Assembly (NCBI GenBank): GCA_002281475.1
Contig: NCGC01000021.1
Coordinates: forward strand, 1 to 40,767
DNA length: 40,767 nucleotides
Direction: 5' to 3'
From: Methylophilales bacterium 28-44-11
Lineage (GTDB): Bacteria > Pseudomonadota > Gammaproteobacteria > Burkholderiales > Methylophilaceae
The notes beneath the pieces were generated by a model. It was given only the letters and a program-made list of their open reading frames with translations, was not told where the DNA came from and searched no databases. A program made the position numbers and the translations under genes. Of this stretch, positions 9,149 through 18,240 are shown piece by piece. The first letter of the stretch is position 1. Each line of letters begins with the position of its first letter.

Positions 9149-9388
9149 TTATTCTTCAGACTGTTCCGGAATGTTCATATTGACAGCGCGTGCTGGGACA
9201 ATGGTAGATATTGCGTGTTTGTATACCATTTGTGTTACGGTATTTTTTAACAAAATAACGTATTGATCAAAAGAATCTACTTGCCCTTGTAATTTAATAC
9301 CATTCACAAGATAAATTGACACTTGCACATGCTCTTTTCTTAATGCATTTAAGAAAGGGTCTTGTAACATTTGTCCTTTATTGTTCAT
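9149..9388 (-). CDS. hfq: RNA chaperone Hfq
   Basis: Hfq is the hexameric Sm-like RNA chaperone that pairs small RNAs with mRNAs. The 79-residue product matches the betaproteobacterial form: [19 protein letters not shown] at the start, then Sm1 ([21 protein letters not shown]) and Sm2 ([13 protein letters not shown]) carrying the YKH motif of the RNA-binding face. An in-frame start 16 codons upstream exists, but ATG 9388 is chosen: an AAGGAG site lies 7 nt before it and the family begins at this point. The C-terminal tail is short and acidic. It heads the hfq-hflX-hflK-hflC operon; the preceding 130 nt before gltX contain no gene. Confidence 0.97.
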   Translation of the reverse strand: MNNKGQMLQDPFLNALRKEHVQVSIYLVNGIKLQGQVDSFDQYVILLKNTVTQMVYKHAISTIVPARAVNMNIPEQSEE

Positions 9389-9517
9389 TATTATGCTCCT
9401 TTTTAGTTTTAATAGTGTTGGAGTAGCGTGCAACAACGATCGTCATTTATGCCCTCAACCTTTAATGACTACGATTGTACTATTTTGTTCCTATTCCGTT
9501 CGCCTAAAACGTTATTT

Positions 9518-10912
9518 TTAGCTTAAATAGGCATTTATTCTTTGGATTGCGACTTCTCGTCCTAAAATATACATCACTTGGTCAATACTTGGCGATTGTG
9601 CTCCACCCGTTAACATGACACGTAATGGCATCGCCAATTTAGGAAATTTGATCTGTTGTTCTGTCACCACTTCATTCATTACGGCGTGAATGGCTTCCAC
9701 GGCCCAGTCCAAATGACTGAGCTTTGCAACAAACGTAGTCATGACGGAAATCGCTTCAGGCGTAATATGTTTCTCAACGTCGGCACTGTTGGGTTGGGGT
9801 TGTGCAAAAAAGAAAGCAACATCTTGGGCTAATTGATTGAGATTATTGGCGCGCTCACGATATAGCTGGATTGCCGCCGCTAATTGCGACGATGCTTCAA
9901 CGTAAATATTCAGGGGTTGCAAACGTTTGCTGGTTTCTGCCATCAGCTTGTCCATCGGACAAGCTTTAATATAATGCGCGTTAAGCCAGTTTAATTTTTC
10001 TGTATTGAATTGCGCTGCTGATGGCGTAATGTGATCCAAATCAAACCATTCGCAAAATTGCTGCATACTAAATACTTCTTCATCGCCATGTGACCAACCG
10101 AGGCGTGCCAAATAATTCAATACTGCTTCTGGCAAATAACCTTCTTCATCATACTGCATCACGCTCACTGCACCATGGCGTTTGGACAGCTTTTGTCCAT
10201 CATCGCCTAAAATCATGGACAGATGCGCGTATTGGGGAATGTTCGCACCTAACGCTTTTAACATATTAATTTGTCGCGGCGTATTATTGACATGATCATC
10301 TCCACGAATGACATGGGATATTTGCATGTCCCAATCGTCCACCACCACACAAAAATTATAGGTTGGGGTGCCATCGGCACGCGCAATAATCAAATCATCC
10401 AGCTCAGCATTTGCGATTTCAATACGACCTTTCACCAAGTCATCCCACGCAACTACACCCGTGTCTGGATTCTTAAAACGCACGACTGGAGGCACACCTG
10501 CTGGTGGCATCGGTAAGTGTTTATCCACTTCGGGTCGCCACCGTCCGTCATAACGCGGCTTTATCCCTTGTTGCATTTGTTGCTCACGTAATGCATCTAA
10601 CTCTTCTTTACTGCAATAACATAAGTAAGCGGTGCCATCCGCCAGCATCTTTTGAATAATAGTCTTGTAATGTTCCATGCGTTGCATTTGGTAATAAGGA
10701 CCTTCATCGTAACTGAGTCCCAGCCAATGCATGCCATCTAAAATAGCCTGCACAGCTTCTGGTGTCGACCGCGCCACATCAGTATCTTCAACACGCAATA
10801 TAAACTGGCCTTGATGGCGCTTGGCATACGCCCATGAAAACAATGCAGTTCTGGCACCTCCAATATGAAGGAATCCAGTTGGACTTGGGGCAAATCTTGT
10901 GCGTACTTGCAT
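9518..10912 (-). CDS. gltX: Glutamyl-tRNA synthetase
   Basis: GltX charges tRNA-Glu with glutamate. The 464-residue enzyme shows the class I signature FAPSPTGFLHIGG (HIGH-type motif at residues 16-19) and KLSKRHG near residue 245, with the typical RVEDTD block near residue 44 and a C-terminal helical anticodon-binding region. I prefer ATG 10912 (MQVRTRFAPSP) to the in-frame TTG at 10924, since the family starts at this point. The sequence is full length. It is divergently arranged with the unknown gene at 11119, sharing about 200 nt of non-coding DNA. Confidence 0.96.
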   Translation of the reverse strand: MQVRTRFAPSPTGFLHIGGARTALFSWAYAKRHQGQFILRVEDTDVARSTPEAVQAILDGMHWLGLSYDEGPYYQMQRMEHYKTIIQKMLADGTAYLCYCSKEELDALREQQMQQGIKPRYDGRWRPEVDKHLPMPPAGVPPVVRFKNPDTGVVAWDDLVKGRIEIANAELDDLIIARADGTPTYNFCVVVDDWDMQISHVIRGDDHVNNTPRQINMLKALGANIPQYAHLSMILGDDGQKLSKRHGAVSVMQYDEEGYLPEAVLNYLARLGWSHGDEEVFSMQQFCEWFDLDHITPSAAQFNTEKLNWLNAHYIKACPMDKLMAETSKRLQPLNIYVEASSQLAAAIQLYRERANNLNQLAQDVAFFFAQPQPNSADVEKHITPEAISVMTTFVAKLSHLDWAVEAIHAVMNEVVTEQQIKFPKLAMPLRVMLTGGAQSPSIDQVMYILGREVAIQRINAYLS

Positions 10913-11037
10913 AATTAATCTCAAATGTTAGTGCGCTATTTTAACATGCCATGCTGCATATCATTATTCAAAAGCACAACATGACGCATCGGCATTACAA
11001 TAACTTGACTCATTTGGCTCATCCCAATGAATTTAGC

Positions 11038-11084
11038 TTGATAAAGCGTGTAAACAGAATTATATTAAGTTTACATTGTGTAAA
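11038..11084 (+). promoter_or_regulatory. Candidate promoter with inverted-repeat operator
   Basis: A sigma70-like promoter can be read as TTGATA (11038-11043), a 17-nt spacer, and TATATT (11061-11066). The half-sites TGTAAAC (11049-11055) and GTTTACA (11069-11075) form a perfect inverted repeat that brackets the -10 box, and a third TGTAAA (11079-11084) follows. This geometry suits a repressor blocking polymerase upstream of the unknown gene at 11119. The elements are visible in the sequence; the regulator and function are inferred, and the AT-rich context raises the chance of coincidence. Confidence 0.45.
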
Positions 11085-11118
11085 GAATTAAAAATCAGAT
11101 GCTTACCTCGCGTTTTGT

Positions 11119-12765
11119 ATGAAAAAATTACTCTCTTCACTGATTAATAAAGAAGGTTTACATGGCTTAAATACACGTCTAAGCTGGCTACCAGATCTTG
11201 ATCACTTAGATGCCATTTCTGGCATTAATCTTTCCGCAAAAAATATTACCTCGATTGTCAATGACCATGCTTTGTCAGTGGCAGAAAAAATTCATTTGTT
11301 GCTGTTAATTGAGGATGCTAATCATGCTTCGCTACAACAACAAATCACTAGCTTTGTGAAACTAGATAATTTAAAAACAGATATTACGCATCACATTGTT
11401 GACGTCAATTATGCTTATTACCGCATGGCGTTTCTCTCTTACACAAAGTTAATCGACCTTAGTTTTAATAAGTTGCCAGAGCAACAACCGCAACCCGCTA
11501 TTAAACTAATCGTGTTAGCAAGAGCCATTTCAACTGCGATAAATATGCTGAAATGGCGCTATTTTGATCGTGCTGGTGCCCCGGCCAATTTATGGTCACA
11601 AATCAATGGGTTGTATCAATATGCGATTGAGCATCAACTGCTTAACACCGCGATAAAACCGTATCAGGATTCCATAAGCACCAGCGTCAACAGCTTGTTT
11701 CTGCAACTTTGGATGTTAGGCAACCTTAATTTTAGCGGACTGCTTAAACCACAAATTGAAACTGTGGCAGAGTTATTATCATTGTCGATGCACGAAGTGA
11801 AAATCGACTCAATATGGCAACCAAAATACACATTTTATATTGAGTTAACCAAAGACCAACCTGCCAAACGCTTGCGTAAAGTGATTCCAACATCGGCGGC
11901 ACTATTTTGGCATTTAGATGTTTTTGAAGCGGATATGAAGCAGATTTTATTTCAAGCCAAGTCTCAACAAATGCCGACTTGTAAAGGGCAACCATTAAAA
12001 AATAGCCATTCAATTGAAGCAACACTTACTTATTTACAAAAAGAGTGGACTCGAAATGATTACATTCGTCAACGCAGGAAGGAAATACGTCACGACATTA
12101 TTCGGTCTGCCAGCGTTTCTGTAGGGTTTCAATCTGTATGTGAATTACTACAACAGTTGAACTTGAATCACGCGCCAGTGAAAAGCTTATTGGATGGTAA
12201 TTTAGCCAAAAGACCTGTGCAAACTAGAGTCGTCAATCAAGGAAATACCAATACATTGATGGTGGGCAAAGAAAAATGGAATATATTGAATGAAAGTACA
12301 TTAGGACTTGGTACCTTTGTCACACAAGACTCAGGTGCTTTGATTAAGCCCAATCGATTAGTGGCGATTTTAACGGCACGTACACAGAGCGGGCCGGCGA
12401 TTGGTGTGATTAGAAACAACAAGCAAATGAGTGGTGCCAAATTAAAAATTGGCATTGAATTGCTCACTGAAAATCCGCAGCTTGCCATTCTCAAGAGATT
12501 TGAAGTAAAAAAAGACCGGGATGTGAGAGCTCAGCATCTTGCAAATGATGATGAACACATCAATACAGAGTTTTTTGGCATACACATCCCCTATCTAAAT
12601 ACGCTCAATAGGTCCTGTAGTTTAATCCTACCGAAAATTGAATTTTTGCCTAATACTTTTTATGAAATACATTTTAAAAATAAGCGTGAAATCGTTAAAT
12701 TTGATGTCATTTCAGAACAAGGGGATGATTGGGTCTCGGTCACTTTTCCTGAGGAGCTGAAATAA
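11119..12765 (+). CDS. Unknown protein, possible degenerate PilZ-like C-terminal domain
   Basis: A 548-residue cytosolic-looking protein that I do not recognise. There is no signal peptide or clear membrane segment. The N-terminal about 330 residues are predicted mainly helical (Leu- and Ala-rich amphipathic stretches such as AEKIHLLLLIEDANHASLQQ), followed by a basic helix (NDYIRQRRKEIRHD near residues 312-325). The C-terminal 200 residues look beta-rich. They contain NESTLG at 391-396, which fits the [DN]xSxxG motif of PilZ cyclic-di-GMP-binding domains, and KIGIELL further on. The matching RxxxR box is not convincing, so the PilZ assignment is tentative. No good Shine-Dalgarno site precedes the ATG. 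The gene stands alone behind its own promoter-like element, and a 109-residue unknown protein follows after 119 nt. Confidence 0.65.
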   Translation: MKKLLSSLINKEGLHGLNTRLSWLPDLDHLDAISGINLSAKNITSIVNDHALSVAEKIHLLLLIEDANHASLQQQITSFVKLDNLKTDITHHIVDVNYAYYRMAFLSYTKLIDLSFNKLPEQQPQPAIKLIVLARAISTAINMLKWRYFDRAGAPANLWSQINGLYQYAIEHQLLNTAIKPYQDSISTSVNSLFLQLWMLGNLNFSGLLKPQIETVAELLSLSMHEVKIDSIWQPKYTFYIELTKDQPAKRLRKVIPTSAALFWHLDVFEADMKQILFQAKSQQMPTCKGQPLKNSHSIEATLTYLQKEWTRNDYIRQRRKEIRHDIIRSASVSVGFQSVCELLQQLNLNHAPVKSLLDGNLAKRPVQTRVVNQGNTNTLMVGKEKWNILNESTLGLGTFVTQDSGALIKPNRLVAILTARTQSGPAIGVIRNNKQMSGAKLKIGIELLTENPQLAILKRFEVKKDRDVRAQHLANDDEHINTEFFGIHIPYLNTLNRSCSLILPKIEFLPNTFYEIHFKNKREIVKFDVISEQGDDWVSVTFPEELK

Positions 12766-12831
12766 TTTCCTTTCCCCCTCTTCCATCTGAATTCAAAATA
12801 CTTTAAATCACTTAAAAAATTAAAAAACTTG

Positions 12832-12860
12832 TTGTAAATCAATTACAAAGACACTATTAT
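12832..12860 (+). promoter_or_regulatory. Candidate promoter overlapping a palindrome
   Basis: TTGTAA (12832-12837), a 17-nt spacer and TATTAT (12855-12860) read as a sigma70-type promoter for the small gene at 12885. The -35 box is one arm of a perfect inverted repeat, TTGTAA-ATCAA-TTACAA (12832-12848). The TGTAA half-site resembles those before the gene at 11119, though the spacing differs. A shared regulator is only a guess. Confidence 0.4.
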
Positions 12861-12884
12861 GCTGAAAATAGTTGAGGAGTTGCT

Positions 12885-13214
12885 ATGCAAATCTTTACTG
12901 GCGAAATCTATGGTAAGCAAACGGCACAGCGTTTTGTCATGTACCACGTGCTAAAAGTCGCCAAACATTCAATTACCCTACAAAATATTGACAATCCACT
13001 CAGCTTGTTTGAGACTACGATAGATAAATTGAGCAGCGCTGGCTATATTAGAATCAGCCAAACACCATTTATTGACACGCATGCAAGCAAAAAGAAAAAG
13101 GGGCTCAAAAAGCCTACACGCTGTCCATATACATTAGACTTTTTAGAATCGCGCGCTGATAGCGAACGTCCAGCACCGATTTTACCTGACCTATTTTCAA
13201 ACATAAGCATCTAA
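12885..13214 (+). CDS. Unknown small protein (109 residues)
   Basis: Not recognised. The first about 60 residues look like a compact alpha/beta unit (FVMYHVLKVAKHSITLQNI, then a helix LFETTIDKLSSAGYIRI). It is followed by a Lys-rich linker (ASKKKKGLKK, residues about 66-75) and a short polar C-terminus. No signal peptide, membrane segment or Cys cluster is seen. A good ribosome site (GAGGAG, 6 nt before ATG) and its own promoter-like element support a real gene. It follows the 548-residue unknown protein in the same direction and faces rimO convergently, with 37 nt between the stop codons. Confidence 0.65.
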   Translation: MQIFTGEIYGKQTAQRFVMYHVLKVAKHSITLQNIDNPLSLFETTIDKLSSAGYIRISQTPFIDTHASKKKKGLKKPTRCPYTLDFLESRADSERPAPILPDLFSNISI

Positions 13215-13251
13215 GATAGATAATAAATAGGCTTAAGAATATCAGTTTTGC

Positions 13252-14580
13252 TTATTTTGGTGGCCCACCCACTAAATCGTGGCCATCAGCACCTAAAATT
13301 TGTACCTCTACAAAATCCCCGGGGTTCAAACCCTCAGCATCTTGCAAATACACTACACCATCAATCTCTGGTGCATCCGCTTTTGTGCGACCAATTGCAA
13401 TCACATTATCATGTTCATCTGTAGTGAGCTCATCCACAAGCACTGTTTGCATCGTACCAATTTTTGATTGTAATTTAGCCGCGCTAATACGTTCTTGCAC
13501 TTCCATGAATCGGCTTAATCGCGCTTGTTTTACTTCTTCTGGCACTTGGTCTGGCAAATCATTGGCTTTGGCACCATCGACTGCGGAATAAGCGAAACAG
13601 CCGACGCGATCTAACTGTGCTTCTTCCAAAAAATCCAACAACATTTGGAAATCTTGTTCGGTTTCGCCAGGAAACCCAGCAATAAAGGTACTACGCACCG
13701 TAATGTCTGGGCAAATGTCACGCCATGCTTTAATACGGGCTAAGTTGTTCTCACTACTGGCTGGACGCTTCATGCTCTTTAGTATACGTGGGCTAGCATG
13801 TTGAAACGGCACATCTAAATAAGGCAAGATCAAGCCATCTGCCATGAGTGGGATTACCTCATCAACATGCGGATAGGGGTATACATAATGCAAACGTACC
13901 CAAACACCCAACTCGCTGAGCGCCTTGCATAATTCTGTCATGCGTGTTTTTAATGGTCGTCCATTCCAAAAACCACTGCGATATTTCACATCCACACCAT
14001 ACGCGGATGTGTCTTGTGAAATCACCAAAATTTCTGAAACGCCAGCATTGACTAAATTCTCGGCTTCATTCATCACTTCACCAATTGGGCGGCTCACTAA
14101 ATCGCCACGCATACTCGGAATAATGCAGAAGCTACAACGGTGATTACAACCTTCAGAAATTTTGAGATAGGCGTAATGATTGGGCGTTAAACGCACACCC
14201 TGTGGGGGCACTAAATCGGTATAGGGGTCGTGCGGCTTGGGTAAATGGGTATGCACATGCGCCATCACTTCTTCAAGTGCATGCGGACCTGTAATCGCCA
14301 ACACACTAGGATGTGCGTTTTGCACCACATCTTGTTTGGCACCAAGGCAACCAGTCACAATTACCTTGCCGTTCTTGTGTAATGCTTCACCAATCGCATC
14401 TAGTGATTCTTGCACTGCAGAATCGATAAAACCACAGGTATTCACCACCACCAAATCCGACTGTTCATAGCTACCGCTAATCTCATAGCCTTCGGCACGT
14501 AATTGCGTGAGAATGCGCTCAGCATCCGAACCCGCTTTGGGGCAGCCCAGAGAAACAAAACCAACTTTAGGAATCTGCAT
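13252..14580 (-). CDS. rimO: Ribosomal protein S12 methylthiotransferase
   Basis: RimO is a radical-SAM methylthiotransferase that adds a methylthio group to the conserved Asp of ribosomal protein S12. The 442-residue protein has the N-terminal UPF0004 cluster cysteines (Cys13 in [11 protein letters not shown], Cys49 in NTCGF, Cys78 in TGCLG). The radical-SAM CxxxCxxC follows at Cys145, Cys149 and Cys152 ([15 protein letters not shown]). A C-terminal TRAM domain is also present (from about residue 375). [11 protein letters not shown] and the IPSMRG sequence separate RimO from the tRNA enzyme MiaB. Full length. The ZIP transporter gene lies 11 nt upstream and reads in the same direction. Confidence 0.96.
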   Translation of the reverse strand: MQIPKVGFVSLGCPKAGSDAERILTQLRAEGYEISGSYEQSDLVVVNTCGFIDSAVQESLDAIGEALHKNGKVIVTGCLGAKQDVVQNAHPSVLAITGPHALEEVMAHVHTHLPKPHDPYTDLVPPQGVRLTPNHYAYLKISEGCNHRCSFCIIPSMRGDLVSRPIGEVMNEAENLVNAGVSEILVISQDTSAYGVDVKYRSGFWNGRPLKTRMTELCKALSELGVWVRLHYVYPYPHVDEVIPLMADGLILPYLDVPFQHASPRILKSMKRPASSENNLARIKAWRDICPDITVRSTFIAGFPGETEQDFQMLLDFLEEAQLDRVGCFAYSAVDGAKANDLPDQVPEEVKQARLSRFMEVQERISAAKLQSKIGTMQTVLVDELTTDEHDNVIAIGRTKADAPEIDGVVYLQDAEGLNPGDFVEVQILGADGHDLVGGPPK

Positions 14581-14591
14581 AATTCTTTACC

Positions 14592-15479
14592 TTAACCTTC
14601 TAACCACCATTTGGTGAGACCAATGGAAGCCACACCAAGAAAAATCAATGAAATCTGCATGACCGTGTCTTTCATTGCGGTCCGTTTGTGCAAACCCGGA
14701 ATCAAATCGGCAACAGCCACATACAGCATGCTCGCAGCAGCCAAACTTAATATATAGGGCACCCAACTTTGCACTGTTTGTAAGGCAAAGTAAGCGAGCA
14801 ACCCTCCCACCATGGTGGCCAAGCTAGAGAACAAATTAAATAGTAAGGCTTGCTTTTTACTATAGCCAGAATGCAAAAGAATTAAAAAATCGCCTACCTC
14901 TTGCGGAATTTCATGCGCAATAATCGCTATCGCTGTGACCAACCCAACTTGAGTATCCACCATAAAAGCGGCGGCAATCAAAATGCCGTCTACAAAGTTA
15001 TGAAAAGTATCCCCGATCATAATCATCATGCCACTGCGCCCATCATCATGTGCGTGATGATGATGCTGTTGCACTTTAATATTTGGGACTTGTTGGGTGA
15101 CGGTTCTAAATTTGACTGGGTGTTGTTGACTGGTATCAGGACAATGCGCTTCATCATGCAGGGCATGTGCTTCACAATGATCCCCATGGCAATGGCGCCA
15201 TAACACCAATTTTTCTAGCGTAAAAAACAATAAAATACCAAACAGCACGGTACCCGTCATGGCTTCTACACTGGTGGCAACTTCAAACGCATGGGGCAAA
15301 ATTTCTAAGAAGACGGCAGCTAACAAAGCACCTATGGCATAACTCACCAACATGGGCACCCATTTACGTTGGGCGTTGAGTGCAAAAAATGCTGCAATAA
15401 CCACGCTCATGACACCACCCAACAAACAGGTGGAGACAATCCAAGCTAACGGTGAAAGTTCAAGCGATTGCATAGCCAT
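14592..15479 (-). CDS. ZIP family divalent metal transporter
   Basis: A 295-residue inner-membrane ZIP permease, likely importing zinc or a similar divalent cation. About eight membrane segments are apparent. The metal pathway motifs are HNFVDG at residues 160-165 (fourth helix) and HEIPQEVGD at 189-197 (fifth helix). The cytoplasmic loop between helices three and four (about residues 96-148) is unusually rich in His and Cys, with HCHGDHCEAHALHDEAHC and a separate QHHHHAHDD run, a likely metal-sensing or buffering segment. The substrate cannot be told from sequence. It precedes rimO by 11 nt in the same direction, and the 56 nt before it separate it from pgeF. Confidence 0.92.
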   Translation of the reverse strand: MAMQSLELSPLAWIVSTCLLGGVMSVVIAAFFALNAQRKWVPMLVSYAIGALLAAVFLEILPHAFEVATSVEAMTGTVLFGILLFFTLEKLVLWRHCHGDHCEAHALHDEAHCPDTSQQHPVKFRTVTQQVPNIKVQQHHHHAHDDGRSGMMIMIGDTFHNFVDGILIAAAFMVDTQVGLVTAIAIIAHEIPQEVGDFLILLHSGYSKKQALLFNLFSSLATMVGGLLAYFALQTVQSWVPYILSLAAASMLYVAVADLIPGLHKRTAMKDTVMQISLIFLGVASIGLTKWWLEG

Positions 15480-15535
15480 CCAAACAATAAAGAGCGCGCA
15501 TTATAAACTGTAATAATGCATGATTGCGCATTGAA

Positions 15536-16297
15536 TTAAGCACTTAGCCATATCAATGTCGCCATGCGCCCAGTGTCGCCATCACGTCTAAACGAGAAAT
15601 ATTTTGCAGAGTCTTGGTAGGTACATTCATGGATGCCATACACAGCATCTACCCCAAGTTGGTTTAGACGCTGTTGGGCAATCATCGCCAAGTTACCTAA
15701 CCATTTATCACCGGATGCAGTAAACGCATCACTCGCCTGTGGATCCCGTTCCACAAATTGTGCTCTTACTTCACTTCCCACCTCAAACGCATGCGGCCCA
15801 ATCGCTGGTCCTAGCCAAGCCATTAGTTGGTTGGCTTGTAACGCTGAATGTTGACCCAACATGGATGCGACTGTCGCCTCAATCACGCCATCACATAAGC
15901 TACGCCAACCTGCATGAATAGCTGCCACAACCGTGCCTTGTGTGTCACACAACAGCACAGGCAAACAATCTGCGGTCATGGTGACGCACACCACTTCTTT
16001 TTTTTGGGTAAAGGCCGCATCAGCAGTCTCTACACAGTTGCTTAAGGCAGCATCAATCACGCGCGTGCCATGTACTTGATTCAACCAGACGGGCTCTGAG
16101 GGCACGTAATCACTTAATAACTGACGGTTGCGTGCAACATTGAGGGGATTATCGTTCACATGGTCGCCAACATTTAAACTGTGATATGGCGCAAGACTAA
16201 CGCCACCTTTACGCGTTGTTTGTAATGCTTTTACATTGGCGGGTGCAGGCCAGTTGGGTTGTATAAAAGAGGAGAAGAGCTTAGACGAGGCAATCAT
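15536..16297 (-). CDS. pgeF: Peptidoglycan editing factor PgeF (YfiH/laccase-domain)
   Basis: A 253-residue protein of the YfiH family, formerly called multicopper polyphenol oxidase, now linked to correcting mis-incorporated residues in peptidoglycan precursors. The expected zinc/catalytic residues are visible: NQVHGTRV (His near residue 75), MTADCLPVLL (Cys near 110) and AAIHAGWRSL (His near 127). Full length. Its ATG overlaps the rluD stop codon by 4 nt (ATGA), an arrangement common in proteobacteria, so the two are translationally coupled. Confidence 0.94.
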   Translation of the reverse strand: MIASSKLFSSFIQPNWPAPANVKALQTTRKGGVSLAPYHSLNVGDHVNDNPLNVARNRQLLSDYVPSEPVWLNQVHGTRVIDAALSNCVETADAAFTQKKEVVCVTMTADCLPVLLCDTQGTVVAAIHAGWRSLCDGVIEATVASMLGQHSALQANQLMAWLGPAIGPHAFEVGSEVRAQFVERDPQASDAFTASGDKWLGNLAMIAQQRLNQLGVDAVYGIHECTYQDSAKYFSFRRDGDTGRMATLIWLSA

Positions 16298-17385
16298 TCA
16301 TCTTCCTCCATGAAGTCATCATCCTCAAAATCGGCATCGTCCCAATCGTCGTTGTCGTCGCCAATATACAAACCGTTTTCATCCACACCAAAATCAAATG
16401 GCTCGATTTCTTCAGGCACATCTTCATGGCGCATCGCCTCAAGCAAGACTTTCATATCATCTGCCAAGTCAATTTGCCATTCCATGGGCTCATTGGTAAT
16501 AGGGTGAACCAACCCCAGTTTAATCGCATGCAACGCTTGGCGGTTAAAACCAGAGACTGCATCACGTAAGGTTTGGGTCATCAGTTTGTGCGGGATGATA
16601 TTGCCAATGCCGTATACAGGATCACCCAACATAGGCGCTTTTAAATATTGTAAATGCACACGGATTTGATGGGTGCGCCCGGTTTCCAAGTTGCAACGCA
16701 AATAGGTGTGCACACCAAAGCGTTCTAACACTTCATAGTGCGTCACTGCTGGCTTGCCAGTGCGAGAAATCGCCATTTTAGTTCTGGCGTGTGAGTGCCT
16801 GCCAATTGGCTGATCAATCTTTCCGTTTCGCCAAATCTGACCCCAAACGATTGCACGATATTCACGCTTGACTGTTCTGGCCTGTAATTGACGCACTAAG
16901 CTTGTTTGCGCTTCGAGCGTTTTGGCTACCACCAATAAACCACTGGTATCTTTATCAAGTCGATGCACAATACCAGCGCGTGGGACATCTGTTAATGTAG
17001 GGTAATGATAAAGTAATGCATTGAGTAAGGTACCAGTCCAGTTGCCCGCAGCAGGATGCACCACTAATCCTGCAGGCTTATTAATGACAAGCAATGCGTC
17101 GTCCTCGTAAACAATGTCCAAAGGAATTTGCTCAGGCTTAAAGGCATTTTCTTGCATATTTGGTGGTGGATTGACCATGACTTGATCCCCGCCCCACACT
17201 TTAGTTTTAGCTGTAGCAGGCTGCTGATTCAATTTGACCAAACCTTCTTTGATCCATACTTGGATACGCGTACGTGAGTGTTCTGGCATCATGGTTTGCA
17301 ATGCTAAATCTAAGCGCTGACCATTTAGATGCTCGGGAATTGCAATGATGGGGGTTGTGCTTTCTTTCATATTTTTCGATTGCAT
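16294..17385 (-). CDS. rluD: 23S rRNA pseudouridine synthase RluD
   Basis: RluD makes pseudouridines in helix 69 of 23S rRNA. The 363-residue protein has an N-terminal S4 RNA-binding domain (RLDLALQTMMPEHSRTRIQ, residues 24-42), the catalytic Asp144 in HRLDKDTSGLLVVAKT, and the C-terminal GRTHQIRVHL motif near residue 220. It is about 35-40 residues longer than E. coli RluD because of a strongly acidic C-terminal tail (from about residue 323, dense in Asp and Glu). The start is either ATG 17385 or the ATG at 17370; neither has a clear ribosome site. It is divergent from bamD with 39 nt between them, a conserved pairing, and overlaps pgeF. Confidence 0.95.
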   Translation of the reverse strand: MQSKNMKESTTPIIAIPEHLNGQRLDLALQTMMPEHSRTRIQVWIKEGLVKLNQQPATAKTKVWGGDQVMVNPPPNMQENAFKPEQIPLDIVYEDDALLVINKPAGLVVHPAAGNWTGTLLNALLYHYPTLTDVPRAGIVHRLDKDTSGLLVVAKTLEAQTSLVRQLQARTVKREYRAIVWGQIWRNGKIDQPIGRHSHARTKMAISRTGKPAVTHYEVLERFGVHTYLRCNLETGRTHQIRVHLQYLKAPMLGDPVYGIGNIIPHKLMTQTLRDAVSGFNRQALHAIKLGLVHPITNEPMEWQIDLADDMKVLLEAMRHEDVPEEIEPFDFGVDENGLYIGDDNDDWDDADFEDDDFMEEDE

Positions 17386-17389
17386 CAGT

Positions 17390-17395
17390 TATAAT
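17390..17395 (+). promoter_or_regulatory. Likely -10 box of bamD
   Basis: A perfect TATAAT lies 29 nt before the bamD start codon in the 39-nt rluD/bamD intergenic space. A -35 match at the proper distance is weak. As the rluD start is only 5 nt away, bamD transcription would begin within the rluD regulatory region. Confidence 0.4.
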
Positions 17396-17424
17396 GCGTT
17401 TAACATTTCGTGTAGGTTTGTATA

Positions 17425-18240
17425 GTGAAACGTATTTTACCGCTTATCCTTGTTTTCATTTCAGCTTTATTTTTAAATGGTTGTGCTATTTTTGGTGCGC
17501 CAACGGAATTAGATGAAACCAAAGGCTGGCAAGCAGAGCGCATCTATGCAGCTGGTCAAGAAAAAATGCTAGACAATGACTATGACAAAGCCATAGGGTA
17601 TTTTCAAAAACTTGAATCTCGTTTCCCGCATGGCGTGTATGCAACACAAGCGCAACTTGAAATCGCCTATGCCTATTACAAAAAACAAGAACCTATTTTA
17701 TGTTTGGCGGCAGCTGAACGATTTATCAAATTACACCCAAACCATCAACATGTAGATTACGCTTATTATTTAAAAGGCTTAGCGACTTTTAATGAACGTG
17801 GATTTATGGAGAAATATACGGCGCAAGAAATCACTGACCGTGATCCTAAAACACTCAAACTTTCATTTGCCGCATTCAAAGAACTAACCGACCGTTATCC
17901 CAAAAGCCGTTATTTCAAAGACTCGACTCAACGCATGGTGTATTTAGTCAACGCACTTGCGCAACACGAAATGCATGTCGCCCGTTACTATATGAATCGG
18001 ACGGCTTACGTGGCTGCCTTAAACCGTGCAAAGTATGTATTAGAGTATTATCCAAACTCCACTTCCGTGGAAGAAGCGCTGGTGGTGATGGTCAGCGCGT
18101 ATGATTATATGGAAATGGATGACCTGAAAAGCGACACCTTACGCATCTTAAAAACCAATTATCCGCAAAATCCAATGCTCGCGGGTAAGGCAACGCAAGA
18201 TGAACGTATCTGGTGGAAATTCTGGGAAAGTTTGTATTAA
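17425..18240 (+). CDS. bamD: Outer membrane assembly lipoprotein BamD
   Basis: BamD is the essential TPR lipoprotein of the BAM complex, which inserts beta-barrel proteins into the outer membrane. The 271-residue precursor starts at GTG 17425 and has a lipoprotein signal ending at LNGC (Cys20). TPR-like helix pairs follow: AERIYAAGQEKMLDNDYDKA, then YFQKLESRFPHGVYATQAQ, and later VLEYYPNSTSVEEAL. Length and motifs match betaproteobacterial ComL/BamD. Its partner bamB lies 19 kb away in this window. The stop codon abuts that of the convergent unknown gene with no intervening base. Confidence 0.95.
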   Translation: MKRILPLILVFISALFLNGCAIFGAPTELDETKGWQAERIYAAGQEKMLDNDYDKAIGYFQKLESRFPHGVYATQAQLEIAYAYYKKQEPILCLAAAERFIKLHPNHQHVDYAYYLKGLATFNERGFMEKYTAQEITDRDPKTLKLSFAAFKELTDRYPKSRYFKDSTQRMVYLVNALAQHEMHVARYYMNRTAYVAALNRAKYVLEYYPNSTSVEEALVVMVSAYDYMEMDDLKSDTLRILKTNYPQNPMLAGKATQDERIWWKFWESLY

